NCBI RefSeq assembly: GCF_020164485.1
Contig: NZ_JAIQZA010000034.1
Span: 1 to 46,622 of the forward strand
Direction of reading: 5' to 3'
DNA from: Salegentibacter tibetensis
Lineage (GTDB): Bacteria; Bacteroidota; Bacteroidia; Flavobacteriales; Flavobacteriaceae
Length of the DNA stretch: 46,622 nt
Each line of letters starts with the position of its first letter. Within the stretch, counting starts at the first letter, position 1. Shown here in pieces: positions 24,895 through 33,818 of this stretch. Made by a program: the position numbers and the translations under genes. Below the pieces are notes generated by a model that saw only the letters and a list, made by a program, of their open reading frames with translations, did not search any database and was not told where the DNA came from.

Positions 24895-26043
24895 ATGAAA
24901 AATGTATACCTTGATTCTGCCGCAACCACGCAAATGCGTGACGAAGTTATTAACCGTATAACCTCTGTAATGCAAGAGGTTTATGGAAATCCTTCTTCTA
25001 CCCATTCTTATGGGAGGTCTGCCAAGTCTTTAGTAGAGCAGGCCAGAAAAACCGTGGCGGGTTATTTAAACGTAAAAGCCTCTGAAATAGTGTTTACTTC
25101 CGGTGGTACCGAAGCCGACAACCTGGCTTTAAATTCTGCCGTTCGCGATCTTGGGGTAAAGCGCATTATCACTTCCAAAATAGAACACCACGCGGTTTTA
25201 TATACCGTAGAGCAGCTTCAGGATTGTTTTGGGGTAGAGGTGGAGTATGTTGATCTCGATTCCTGCGGAAATATTCAGGAAGTGCATTTAGGGGAATTGC
25301 TAAAATCCTCAGATAAAAAAACACTGGTAAGCCTGATGCACGTTAACAACGAAATTGGGAATAAACTGGATATTAAAAAGGTTGGAGCGCTTTGTAAGGA
25401 GCACGGCGCATTATTTCATTCAGATTGTGTACAGTCGGTAGGGCATTACGATCTTGATTTTAATGAAATTCCTGTAGATTTTACTGCGGTTAGCGCCCAT
25501 AAATTTCACGGCCCAAAAGGGGTTGGCTTTGCTTTTATCAGGAAGAACAGCGGATTAAAACCGCTTATTTTTGGAGGAGAGCAGGAGCGTGGCCATCGCG
25601 CAGGCACCGAAGGCGTTCATAATATTGCCGGCCTGGAAGAAGCTTTAAAACTTTCCTTAGATAATTTAGAGGAAGAAAAGGTCTATATTGCTGATTTGAA
25701 AGCTCATTTTATTGAAAAATTAAAAGCAGAAATCCCCGGTGTAAAATTCAATGGCCACTGTGCCGATTTGGAGAAAAGTACCTATACGCTAATTAACGTT
25801 TGCTTACCGGTTCCTGCCGATAAAGCTTTAATGCTGTTGTTTCAATTAGATTTAAAAGGAATTGCCTGTTCAAAGGGAAGCGCCTGCCAGAGTGGGAGCG
25901 ATAAAGGTTCTCACGTATTGAATGCATTTTTAGCCGAAGAAGATCTCAAAAAACCATCGGTGCGTTTTTCATTTTCCAGATATAATACAAAAGAAGAACT
26001 GGACTATGTGGTGAAGACCCTTAAAGAGTTTATTGAGTCTTGA
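24895..26043 (+). CDS. Cysteine desulfurase family protein (NifS/IscS-like)
   Basis: A 382-residue PLP enzyme that removes sulfur from cysteine, passing it as a persulfide to iron-sulfur cluster assembly or thiolated RNA. Signatures: VYLDSAATTQMRDEV at the start, YGNPSSTHSYGRSAK, VFTSGGTEADNLA, HVNNEIGNKLD, the Schiff-base Lys203 in SAHKFHGPKG, and the catalytic Cys331 in SKGSACQSG. This is the short-loop (NifS/IscS) form rather than SufS. No scaffold gene (iscU, sufBCD) lies beside it. The promoter lies immediately before the ATG. Confidence 0.93.
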   Translation: MKNVYLDSAATTQMRDEVINRITSVMQEVYGNPSSTHSYGRSAKSLVEQARKTVAGYLNVKASEIVFTSGGTEADNLALNSAVRDLGVKRIITSKIEHHAVLYTVEQLQDCFGVEVEYVDLDSCGNIQEVHLGELLKSSDKKTLVSLMHVNNEIGNKLDIKKVGALCKEHGALFHSDCVQSVGHYDLDFNEIPVDFTAVSAHKFHGPKGVGFAFIRKNSGLKPLIFGGEQERGHRAGTEGVHNIAGLEEALKLSLDNLEEEKVYIADLKAHFIEKLKAEIPGVKFNGHCADLEKSTYTLINVCLPVPADKALMLLFQLDLKGIACSKGSACQSGSDKGSHVLNAFLAEEDLKKPSVRFSFSRYNTKEELDYVVKTLKEFIES

Positions 26044-26146
26044 GAAATTTTTTTTCTGAAGCTGACCTGAGTCATATTTTATAGTTTTTAATCGCTGTTT
26101 CTTTGTAGAGAAAAATATCCCGTTTTGGGTTTAAAAACATAAAGTT

Positions 26147-26599
26147 ATGGCAGAAAATCACGAATATCAGGTAGATCTTATTTGGAAAGATGACCGTAAA
26201 GGAGAAGTAAGCTCTCCCGAATTAACTGATACTATTGAAACAGCTACACCACCAGACTTTCCCAAGGGAACGCCCAATATCTGGTCACCGGAACATTTTC
26301 TGGTTGCAGCGGTAGAAAGTTGTTTAATGACCACTTTCCTGGCTATTGCCGAAAATTCTAAACTGGATTTTATCAGTTTTAAATCTAAAGCGATTGGAAA
26401 ACTGGATAAAGTTGAAGGTAAATTTCAAATGACAGAGATTGTTTTAAAACCGGTACTGGAAATCGCCGATGAAAAAAATGCGGAAAGAGCAAAGCGCATC
26501 ATAGAAAAAAGTGAAAAAGCCTGTTTGATCTCTAATTCGATAAAAAGCAAAATTATACTCGAGCCTGAGATTGTGATTGCTTCTGTGGAGAAAGTGTGA
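26147..26599 (+). CDS. OsmC family protein
   Basis: A 150-residue cytoplasmic protein of the OsmC/Ohr family of thiol-dependent peroxidases. The core NIWSPEHFLVAAVESCLMTTFLAIA carries the first active-site Cys, around residue 62, with the second Cys in KACLISNSI near residue 125; those two thiols form the peroxidase centre. An Ohr versus OsmC assignment is not possible. It follows cysteine desulfurase on the same strand after 103 bases. The gene is followed by a long palindromic repeat. Confidence 0.85.
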   Translation: MAENHEYQVDLIWKDDRKGEVSSPELTDTIETATPPDFPKGTPNIWSPEHFLVAAVESCLMTTFLAIAENSKLDFISFKSKAIGKLDKVEGKFQMTEIVLKPVLEIADEKNAERAKRIIEKSEKACLISNSIKSKIILEPEIVIASVEKV

Positions 26600-26635
26600 T
26601 TTTATTGCTAATCCTGCAGAAAAAAATTGTCTGAA

Positions 26636-26953
26636 TTTTGTGTGTGGAGAACGTCATCCTGAGACCCGTGATAAAAAAATTACCTAGCGTAGGAAAATGA
26701 CGTTTTCGAGCAAAGCGAGTTTTAAACTCCGTGTGTGAGTGTAGAAAATCAGCAGCGTTAATAATTTTTGAAAGCTTGTCCTGAGTGGAGTCGAAGGGCC
26801 TTGGAAAAAATTTAGCTGCTGATTTGCGATTTTTTGGCCCTGTTGCCAAAAAAACACCTCCACATAGGACGCCCTTCCTGCCCGTCCGTTCAGGCGGGTT
26901 TTGTTTCGTTTTAATTGTATCCGACGAACGGAGTGAGAGGAATACACACAAAA
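26636..26953. repeat. Nested palindromic element
   Basis: A 318-base non-coding stretch with palindromes nested in each other. Outer arms TTTTGTGTGT (26636-26645) and ACACACAAAA (26944-26953) match perfectly. Inside are a CGTCAT...ATGACG unit (26651-26703), arms AAATCAGCAGC (26746-26756) and GCTGCTGATTT (26815-26825), and a 9-bp hairpin TTTTTTGGC/GCCAAAAAA (26830-26853). It may be a miniature mobile element built up of several repeats. Two overlapping minus-strand open frames here have repeat-derived translations and are not taken as genes. Confidence 0.55.
26651..26703. repeat. Dispersed palindromic repeat, copy 2
   Basis: ACGTCAT at 26651-26657 and ATGACGT at 26697-26703 are the ends of a 53-base copy with inner CCT/AGG arms near 26682-26693. 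It is part of the nested palindrome at 26636-26953. Confidence 0.6.
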
Positions 26954-27189
26954 AATGAAAAAAAGAAACTTCCATACCAGTTAAGTTTCATTTTGAATTA
27001 TAAAAACAAGCCTGAATAACAGGATTTTAAAAATACGTCAATGGTAACTGGTTTCAGGATCTAGTTCGTTTGAACCTGGGATTAGTTTTATTCTATACCT
27101 CAGAAGAGATTGCCGCCTCGGCTATTGTCTCTTCGCAAAGAGGAAAAATATCCGCAAAAACAATGTTTTCCTAAAACAATAATTGTTGG
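26954..27189. other. Intergenic region before mtaB
   Basis: No gene is seen between the nested palindrome and mtaB. A degenerate piece of the dispersed repeat, GTTTCAGGATCTAG at about 27051-27064, remains. The mtaB promoter is at the right edge. Confidence 0.4.
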
Positions 27190-27197
27190 TATCTTTG
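27190..27197 (+). promoter_or_regulatory. Probable -7 element of mtaB
   Basis: TATCTTTG fits TAnnTTTG and ends 43 bases before the mtaB ATG. Confidence 0.45.
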
Positions 27198-27240
27198 CAG
27201 CCCTAAAAATCGTTTAACTTCTACAGAAACAGGCAGGTGT

Positions 27241-28572
27241 ATGAATAATAAAAAGGTCGCATTTTATACCTTGGGCTGCAAGCTCAATTTTTCAGAAACC
27301 TCTACTATTGCAAGATCTTTTAAAGACGAAGGTTTTGAGCGGGTAGAATTTACTGAAACAGCCGATATTTACGTGATCAATACCTGTTCGGTTACTGAAA
27401 ATGCCGATAAACGCTTTAAAACCATTGTAAAGCAAGCTCAAAAAGTTAACGAAGATGCTTTTGTGATTGCAGTGGGCTGCTACGCGCAATTGAAACCCGA
27501 AGAACTTGCCGATGTTCATGGCGTGGATTTGGTTTTGGGGGCTACAGAGAAATTCAAGATCACCGATTATCTCAACGATCTTTCTAAAAACGATCTCGGG
27601 GAAGTACATTCCTGTGAAATTAACGAAGCCGATTTCTACGTAGGTGCGTATTCCATTGGAGATAGGACCCGTGCATTTCTAAAAGTTCAGGATGGTTGTG
27701 ATTATAAATGTACTTACTGTACAATTCCACTGGCTCGTGGGATTTCCCGAAGTGATAAGCTGGAAAATGTATTAACCAATGCTGCTGAAATTTCAGCAAA
27801 GGGAATCAAAGAAATCGTGCTTACCGGGGTAAATATTGGCGACTACGGAAAAGGGGAATTCGGCAATAAGAAACACGAACATACTTTTCTTGACCTGGTA
27901 AAAGCTTTAGATGAGGTAGATGGAATCGAGCGCTTAAGAATTTCTTCAATAGAACCTAATCTGCTAAAAAATGAAACCATAGATTTTGTGGCTCAAAGCA
28001 ATACGTTTGTGCCTCATTTTCATATTCCTTTACAAAGTGGAAGTGATGAATTACTGAAATTGATGAAGCGTCGCTATATGAGCTCCCTTTATACCGATAG
28101 GGTGGAGCAAATTAAAGAAGTGATGCCAAACGCCTGCATTGGGGTAGATGTAATCGTAGGCTTCCCGGGTGAAACCGAAGAACATTTTCTGGAAACTTAT
28201 AATTATTTGAACGAGTTGGATATCTCTTATCTGCACGTCTTCACCTATTCTGAACGGGATAACACTCCTGCCGCAGAAATGCAAGGCGTTGTTCCTGCCA
28301 AAGTGAGAAAAAAACGAAGCAAAATGCTCCGCGGACTTTCAGCCAAAAAAAGAAGAGCTTTTTATGAAAGTCAGATGGGAAATACCTGCACCGTACTTTT
28401 TGAAGGTGAAAATAAAGAGGGTTATATTCACGGTTTCACGGAGAACTACGTAAAGGTAAAAGCTCCCTGGGATCCGAGATTGGTAAATACCCTGCATCAA
28501 ATTGAATTAACCTCGATAGATGAAGATGGGATGGTTAGGTTTGAATTTGTTTCAGAAAAAGTAGCGGTTTAA
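27241..28572 (+). CDS. mtaB: tRNA t6A37 methylthiotransferase
   Basis: A 443-residue radical-SAM methylthiotransferase that converts N6-threonylcarbamoyladenosine at tRNA position 37 into its 2-methylthio form. The N-terminal MTTase domain binds a first 4Fe-4S cluster through Cys13 (YTLGCKLNF) and the Cys residues in NTCSVTENADKR and VGCYAQ. The radical-SAM cluster motif is Cys153, Cys157 and Cys160 (CDYKCTYC). A TRAM domain closes the protein. The TLGCK start and the CTIPLARG segment place it with MtaB rather than MiaB or RimO. It converges with a GNAT-like gene with four bases overlapping. Confidence 0.93.
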   Translation: MNNKKVAFYTLGCKLNFSETSTIARSFKDEGFERVEFTETADIYVINTCSVTENADKRFKTIVKQAQKVNEDAFVIAVGCYAQLKPEELADVHGVDLVLGATEKFKITDYLNDLSKNDLGEVHSCEINEADFYVGAYSIGDRTRAFLKVQDGCDYKCTYCTIPLARGISRSDKLENVLTNAAEISAKGIKEIVLTGVNIGDYGKGEFGNKKHEHTFLDLVKALDEVDGIERLRISSIEPNLLKNETIDFVAQSNTFVPHFHIPLQSGSDELLKLMKRRYMSSLYTDRVEQIKEVMPNACIGVDVIVGFPGETEEHFLETYNYLNELDISYLHVFTYSERDNTPAAEMQGVVPAKVRKKRSKMLRGLSAKKRRAFYESQMGNTCTVLFEGENKEGYIHGFTENYVKVKAPWDPRLVNTLHQIELTSIDEDGMVRFEFVSEKVAV

Positions 28573-28874
28573 ATATTGATTCCTACCGGAAGCAGATCTT
28601 TGTACTTTCTTCTATTTTTTCGCATAAATTTAACAACATCGGGACTGGTTGGCATTACACGGGTATTGCGATCTTTTATTTCTTCTAGGACAGCTTCAAT
28701 AAAAATATCCATATAACCCTGTTCTTTAAGGACTTCAGGCATAAAAACTTTGGTTAAGAATATTTTTCGTTCCTGTTGGGCGTATTCTATAGTGGCAAGT
28801 TGTTCGTTTATGGTAGTTTCAAATTGTCTTAAGAACTCGTTATCGGTAATTATAATTTCTTCGGCATTCATCAT
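28569..28874 (-). CDS. GNAT-like N-acetyltransferase (YjdJ type)
   Basis: A protein of 101 residues, or 100 if the second Met is used, resembling the short Gcn5-related acetyltransferases of the YjdJ/PF14542 type. The pattern is LATIEYAQQERKIFLTKVFMP, a helix (YMDIFIEAVLEEIKDRN), then VMPTSPDVVKFMRKNRRKYKDLL, echoing the P-x-C-P-x-V-x-x-Y-x-x-x-P end of that family. The acetyl-CoA-binding loop (QxxGxG) is not clear here, so activity is doubtful. It ends convergently with mtaB, sharing stop-codon bases. Confidence 0.5.
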   Translation of the reverse strand: MMNAEEIIITDNEFLRQFETTINEQLATIEYAQQERKIFLTKVFMPEVLKEQGYMDIFIEAVLEEIKDRNTRVMPTSPDVVKFMRKNRRKYKDLLPVGINI

Positions 28875-29242
28875 TTCTCTTTTTTCAGTTATAATTATTT
28901 AGGGACAGCATATTTAATTGTGATAATCGATGGTAAAATAGCTGATAAATTTTTCTTTGGTGGGTTGGTGTAAAGGTAGGTAAATAAAGCCTTTAAAGCT
29001 GAATTATTAGCAACAATCAATAAATTATCATGCTTTAAAAAAATCTCCATTATTTTTAATCTTTCAATTGTGAAAGCCAAATAAATAGCAGTAATTTTGA
29101 TAAGTAAACTACCTTGAAGCAAGCCCCCCAAGGCATTTAGTTGAATTAAACAGTTCGACATAAGTTTTGAGGCAATTAAATGCCCATTAAAGAAGTAAAT
29201 TTACGGCAATAAGCTAATTTTGAGTGTTATATACTTGTTAAA
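28875..29242. other. Intergenic stretch with doubtful small frame
   Basis: About 370 bases between the divergent GNAT and hydrolase genes. A minus-strand open frame at 28895-29161 (88 codons, or about 51 from the internal Met MEIFLKHDNLLIV) has no family features and is not taken as proven. TAATTTTG at 29215-29222 may be the -7 element of the downstream hydrolase gene. Confidence 0.35.
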
Positions 29243-29938
29243 ATGACAGAAGGAAACGAGGTGATTCATGTTTATTTTATGCCGGGCATGGCTGCGAATT
29301 CTACTATTTTTGAGTTTCTAAAACTTCCGGAAGATCGTTTTAAAATGCATTTTTTAGAATGGATAATTCCCAAAAAGGATGAAAGCCTTAAGAATTACGC
29401 CGGGCGAATGAATAAATATATAAAACACGAAAATGCGGTCTTAATTGGCGTATCTTTTGGCGGGATTATTGTGCAGGAAATGGCAAAGAGCCTCGAGTTA
29501 AAAAGGCTTATTATAATTTCTAGTGTAAAATGCAGGGGAGAGTTGCCAAGGCGTATGCGATATGCGGCCAACACTGGTTTATTTAAACTTATTCCTACCA
29601 GCTTACTGGATTATGTAGACCATTTTGAAAAAATTGCGGTTGGCGATTTTATTAAAAAACGAGCAAAACTTTACCGGCAATATCTTTCGGTTAGAAATCA
29701 ACGATATCTGGATTGGTCTATAAAAAATATGGTTTTGTGGAATTGCGCCAAAGCCCAGAAAGGCATTGTTCATATTCATGGGGATAAAGATCTGGTCTTC
29801 CCTGTAAAATATATTTCCGATTATATTGAAGTTAAAAACGGAACTCATATAATGATTTTAAATCGTTACCGTTGGTTTAATAAATACTTACCTGAAATAA
29901 TCCTTTCAGGTAAGATTGAAGAAAAAAGCAAAAAATAA
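29243..29938 (+). CDS. Alpha/beta hydrolase
   Basis: A 231-residue alpha/beta-hydrolase-fold enzyme without a signal peptide. The nucleophile elbow is GVSFGG with Ser71; the acid is the Asp in HIHGDKDLVFP, and the His in NGTHIMIL completes the triad. An oxyanion-hole strand VYFMPGMAANS lies at the N terminus. The substrate is unknown; the fold covers esterases, thioesterases and lipases. The last codons overlap the extended reading frame before the lytic transglycosylase, whose real start is 10 bases beyond its stop, so the two are probably cotranscribed. Confidence 0.85.
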   Translation: MTEGNEVIHVYFMPGMAANSTIFEFLKLPEDRFKMHFLEWIIPKKDESLKNYAGRMNKYIKHENAVLIGVSFGGIIVQEMAKSLELKRLIIISSVKCRGELPRRMRYAANTGLFKLIPTSLLDYVDHFEKIAVGDFIKKRAKLYRQYLSVRNQRYLDWSIKNMVLWNCAKAQKGIVHIHGDKDLVFPVKYISDYIEVKNGTHIMILNRYRWFNKYLPEIILSGKIEEKSKK

Positions 29939-29948
29939 ATTAATTGAT

Positions 29949-30908
29949 ATGAAAATTTTAAAATCTGCCTTAGTAATAGTGGGCCTTTTTACTATTGTTT
30001 TTATAAGTATACAAGCTGCCCAACAATCGCCTGATGGCGTTGACGGAAAATCGGTAGAATCTGTAAAGTCTGTAAAAAAAGACCGGCCGGTAAAAGATTA
30101 TAATATCTATGCGCTCCCCATGCCGGAGAATATAAATTTTGCGGGAGAAGTGGTGCCTATAGATGATCCCGATGTTTACGAGAGAATGGATAGAGAATTG
30201 CTGGTTAATACCTACTGGCAGTCTAATGCTTTGCTGTTAATTAAACGTGCAAATAAATATTTCCCGATCATAGAACCAATTTTGGAAGAAGAAGGGGTGC
30301 CTGATGATTTTAAATATCTGGCCGTTATTGAAAGCGGATTAACCCACGCCGTTTCTCCTGCCGGTGCCAAAGGTTTTTGGCAGATAATGGAAGGCACAGG
30401 GAAAGATTACGGTTTGGAAATAAACGGAAATGTAGACGAACGTTACCATATTGAAAAATCTACCCGGGTAGCAGCTGATTACCTGAAAAAATCGAAGAAA
30501 AAATTTGGTAGCTGGACAATGGCAGCAGCAGCTTACAATGCCGGAAACAGGGGGGTTGAAAGACAACTAGAACGCCAAAAAGTAAATGATTATTATGAAT
30601 TATTGCTTGGGGAAGAAACCGGCAGGTATATGTTTAGGATTCTAGCGTTAAAAGAAATTTTAAGCAATCCGGAAGAATACGGATTCAATTTTGAAGAAAA
30701 ACATCTTTACAAACACATTCCAACCAGAATAGTAAAAGTGGATACCGTAGTGAGGGATTTTGCAGATTTTGCGAAGCACTTTGACATAAATTATAAGATC
30801 TTAAAAATCCATAATCCCTGGCTTAGGGAAGCGCATCTCAATAATGCCTCAAGAAGGGAATACGAGATTAAGATCCCTGAAGAAAACACCTATACCGCTG
30901 TTAAGTAG
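29949..30908 (+). CDS. Lytic murein transglycosylase (MltD-like SLT domain)
   Basis: A 319-residue exported enzyme that cleaves the MurNAc-GlcNAc bond of peptidoglycan with anhydro-ring formation. A signal/anchor segment (residues 5-20) is followed by a linker and the SLT domain at about 110-240: VIESGLTHAVSPAGAKGFWQ with catalytic Glu128, GLEINGNVDERYH, and AAAYNAGNRGVERQL, the family AYNAG motif. Unlike classical MltD it lacks obvious LysM repeats at the end; one partial unit may remain (NINYKILKIHNPWL). The ATG at 29949 is chosen over 29916 because the latter overlaps the hydrolase gene and breaks the signal peptide. Confidence 0.9.
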   Translation: MKILKSALVIVGLFTIVFISIQAAQQSPDGVDGKSVESVKSVKKDRPVKDYNIYALPMPENINFAGEVVPIDDPDVYERMDRELLVNTYWQSNALLLIKRANKYFPIIEPILEEEGVPDDFKYLAVIESGLTHAVSPAGAKGFWQIMEGTGKDYGLEINGNVDERYHIEKSTRVAADYLKKSKKKFGSWTMAAAAYNAGNRGVERQLERQKVNDYYELLLGEETGRYMFRILALKEILSNPEEYGFNFEEKHLYKHIPTRIVKVDTVVRDFADFAKHFDINYKILKIHNPWLREAHLNNASRREYEIKIPEENTYTAVK

Positions 30909-32378
30909 ATGGATTCTTTTTGGGATAATTTTTGGTGGATCCTTTTATCCGTAAATTTTCTCATCGTATTTATAACCGCTGGTTATGAATTAATGCATTT
31001 TAGGGAACCGGTAAAAAGTATTTCTCTGATCTTTGCACTTTTTGTACTACCTGTCATCGGGCTATTAGTCTATTATTTTTTTGCCCAGGAATTTAGAAAA
31101 AGCAAGATATTTAACCGAAAAAAACTTTATGATAAAAAAATCATTCAGCATTGGGAAGAAAAGTTAATGCTTAATGAACAGGAACTTATTGATAGGTATC
31201 ATGGTAGGGGCACTATTGAGCAAAAAATGAAACTGGTACGTTTACTTCAAAATAATCAAAAAAAACCGGTAACATTTAAAAATAAGTTGGACGTGCTTAT
31301 AAATGGTGAAAATAAGTTTGAAGCGTTATTTGAAGACATTAAAAATGCCCGATATCATATTCATATAGAATATTACATCATAAATAGCGGCAGGATAGGA
31401 AACCGACTCATTTTATTGCTCTGTGAAAAAGCTGAAGAAGGGGTGAAAGTTCGGGTTAGTTATGATTATGTTGCCAGCAGGCTTTCTTCTAAAGCGGTAA
31501 AAAAAATGAAATCTTATGGGATTGAGGTTTATCCTTTTATGCCGGTGTGGTTTCCCAATTTAACCCGTAAATTAAATTACCGAAATCATCGAAAAATGGC
31601 CATCATAGATGGGAATATAGGTTTTATTGGGGGAATAAATATTTGTGATGAATATGTGAATTTTGAAGAAAATCCTAAAGAAAAACTCTTCTGGCGGGAT
31701 ACTCACCTTAGAATTCAGGGGCATGCGGTAAAATCTTTACAGGTACAGTTTCTGCTGAATTTTAGTTTTATCAGCAAAAAAGAACTTACAATTGAAGATC
31801 AATTTTTTCCGAAGATAGATATACCCGAAAGGGCTGCGGTTCAAATAGCTGCCAGTGGCCCCGATACCGATTGGCAAAATATTATGGAAGCTATTCTAAC
31901 GGCCATTAATACTGCCGATAAGTATATCTATATCACCACCCCATATTTTATCCCCAATAACCAGATTCTTAGCGCACTTTGCGTGGCGAGTAGGATAGGG
32001 GTGGAGGTTAAAATCATTATTCCGAAACAAGGAGATTCTGTGATTGCCCGTTATGCTACTAACTCTTATATAGAGCAATTACTGGAATCTGGAGTTCAGG
32101 TTTTTCATTATCATAAAGGGATGGTCCACGCTAAAACTATGGTAGTAGACGGGGTTTTAACCAGTATTGGTTCTTGTAATCTCGATAATCGGAGTTTTGA
32201 TATCAACTTTGAAATCAATGCATTTTTGTATGATAAAGAAGTTGCTGCTGAAATGACCGAAGTATATAGAAAGGACCTAAAAGAAACGACAGAACTTTTT
32301 CTGATAGAATGGCTGCAACGCCCGGCTTTAGAAAGAATAAGGGAGGCGCTCGCAAGACTTTGGGCACCTTTGCTCTAA
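30909..32378 (+). CDS. cls: Cardiolipin synthase
   Basis: A 489-residue inner-membrane phospholipase-D-superfamily enzyme that forms cardiolipin from two phosphatidylglycerols. Two N-terminal membrane helices (residues about 8-28 and 38-60) precede two HxKxxxxD motifs: H227-K229-D234 in NHRKMAIIDG and H407-K409-D414 in VHAKTMVVDG. Spacing and length match bacterial Cls proteins. The ATG follows directly on the stop codon of the transglycosylase gene, so both envelope genes are in one operon with the hydrolase. It converges with the redoxin-like gene. Confidence 0.93.
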   Translation: MDSFWDNFWWILLSVNFLIVFITAGYELMHFREPVKSISLIFALFVLPVIGLLVYYFFAQEFRKSKIFNRKKLYDKKIIQHWEEKLMLNEQELIDRYHGRGTIEQKMKLVRLLQNNQKKPVTFKNKLDVLINGENKFEALFEDIKNARYHIHIEYYIINSGRIGNRLILLLCEKAEEGVKVRVSYDYVASRLSSKAVKKMKSYGIEVYPFMPVWFPNLTRKLNYRNHRKMAIIDGNIGFIGGINICDEYVNFEENPKEKLFWRDTHLRIQGHAVKSLQVQFLLNFSFISKKELTIEDQFFPKIDIPERAAVQIAASGPDTDWQNIMEAILTAINTADKYIYITTPYFIPNNQILSALCVASRIGVEVKIIIPKQGDSVIARYATNSYIEQLLESGVQVFHYHKGMVHAKTMVVDGVLTSIGSCNLDNRSFDINFEINAFLYDKEVAAEMTEVYRKDLKETTELFLIEWLQRPALERIREALARLWAPLL

Positions 32379-32385
32379 TTATTAA

Positions 32386-33099
32386 TTATTTGGGAGAAAT
32401 TACGCTCAATTTTATATCTTCTTTATTTTGGTGATTTTGTATGAGATTATTTGATATAGCTGAATCAATCGCTTCATAATTAAGCTGAAAAGATTTTTCT
32501 TTGGAGATACCGTAGGGATGAAAAACAGTTCTTTTAATGTCCATAATTTCTCTATTTCCTGCAATTAGGTAGCAGGTAGGCAAACCTAAAGAGTGTTTCA
32601 AATTCTTTACCACGTATGAATGATTGTTCCTTGTTTCATCTACATAAAGTACATTAATATAAGAATTGAACTGTTTGGAAAGTTCTTTAGCAGTTTCCTT
32701 TTTATCCCAAAACAAAATCACAAAATCAATTCTGTCCCTGTATTTTTCTGCAAGTTCATTAAGCGCAGGTATTTCTCCTTTTCCGGGAATACACCAGGAA
32801 GCATAGGTTAACAGGTATACCGGCTTTTTATAATTGTAAAGAGCAACTTCTTTACCATTAAGATCTAAAAATTTAAAGTTATCTATACGGGTTCCTTTAA
32901 GTTTGGTTTCTACAAGGGTGTCAAATAAGCTTTCGGCTTCTTCAAATCTCCGGTGCCTATAAGCAGCTTTAGCTTCTTTGTTATATTTAGGTAGGTGCAT
33001 AACAAGTGCATCAGAGAAATAAAGTTTATCGTTTTTCTCTGTCTGGGCCTGAATATTTAAGTTGAAAATTATAAAAAATAGGAGTAAAAGTCTATTCAT
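32386..33099 (-). CDS. TlpA-like thioredoxin-fold protein with one active-site Cys
   Basis: A 237-residue exported protein: signal peptide MNRLLLLFFIIFNLNIQAQ, then about 60 residues including a short helical segment (YKEAKAAYRHRRFEEAES-type spacing), then a thioredoxin-like domain from about 85 (FKFLDLNGKEVALYNYKKP). At the usual redox site it has ASWCIPGKGEIP: the first Cys stays, but the position of the second in CxxC is Gly. This would be a monothiol or non-redox family member. The upstream ATG at 33150 would disrupt the signal peptide, so 33099 is chosen. It converges with cls. Confidence 0.75.
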   Translation of the reverse strand: MNRLLLLFFIIFNLNIQAQTEKNDKLYFSDALVMHLPKYNKEAKAAYRHRRFEEAESLFDTLVETKLKGTRIDNFKFLDLNGKEVALYNYKKPVYLLTYASWCIPGKGEIPALNELAEKYRDRIDFVILFWDKKETAKELSKQFNSYINVLYVDETRNNHSYVVKNLKHSLGLPTCYLIAGNREIMDIKRTVFHPYGISKEKSFQLNYEAIDSAISNNLIQNHQNKEDIKLSVISPK

Positions 33100-33238
33100 G
33101 CACTTTGGTCTATTTGGGTAGAACAAAGATACTTTGTAAGAAACCGACACTGAAATATTATCGCTAAAGGGTCAATATTTCGGCTAAAAGTTTTGAAATA
33201 ATCAAGAAAAATAGAAATTAACTAAAATTATCTTAAAG

Positions 33239-33754
33239 TTAAATTTTCTTCAGTTGTTGCTTCATCATCTTAATCTGGTCTTTTAGCATCCCGTGTTTGT
33301 CCAGCTTTTTAGCTTCGGCAAGTAAATTGGTAGCTTCCCTTTTTCGGCGTTTGGTCATCGAGATACCGGCAAGGTTAAGTTTTGCCATTGCGAGATCCTG
33401 ATCCATTGCAAGACCTAATTTAATGGCGCGTTTAAAGAATTTTTCGGCCTGGGTAATATTGGTTTGAGAAACCATTAGGCCATGAAGGTACCAGTAATAG
33501 CCCTGTTGCTTCTGTGTAAGTGCAGCTTCCGGGCTTTTAATTCGGTCTAACCATTTTTTTGCACCCGGAAAATCCTGTTTTCTAAGCCGCAAAAAAGCAA
33601 GCAATATCATCTCATTTTTAAAATACAGGAATACAAAGATTAAGGAAAGTAGAATGAACATAATCCCATTACCAATATTTCCTTCTATAAACTGCCAGAT
33701 GGCAAGCCCTAAAATGGCTCCTGCTAAAACTAATTTGATATTCTTATTAAACAT
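33239..33754 (-). CDS. TPR-containing membrane protein
   Basis: A 171-residue protein with two N-terminal hydrophobic helices (residues 7-20 and 28-46) and a cytoplasmic part of tetratricopeptide-type helix pairs from about 50 to 165, including GYYWYLHGLMVSQ, ITQAEKFFKRAIKLGL, AMAKLNLAGISM and REATNLLAEAKKLD. TPR domains mediate protein-protein contacts; the partner is unknown. It lies upstream of, and is divergent from, rpmH. Confidence 0.75.
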   Translation of the reverse strand: MFNKNIKLVLAGAILGLAIWQFIEGNIGNGIMFILLSLIFVFLYFKNEMILLAFLRLRKQDFPGAKKWLDRIKSPEAALTQKQQGYYWYLHGLMVSQTNITQAEKFFKRAIKLGLAMDQDLAMAKLNLAGISMTKRRKREATNLLAEAKKLDKHGMLKDQIKMMKQQLKKI

Positions 33755-33818
33755 AAATGCTTTTATTTTAGAAGCGGCAAAGGTAAGAAAAACAATTAAA
33801 AATAATTTAAATTAGCTC

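Noticed and set aside
26553-26975. Two overlapping minus-strand open frames in the osmC-mtaB interval
   Set aside because: They run through the nested palindrome and the end of the osmC gene; the composition is that of repeats.
28895-29161. Minus-strand open frame of 88 codons
   Set aside because: No family features, no promoter found, and the start is uncertain; described only as part of the intergenic stretch.
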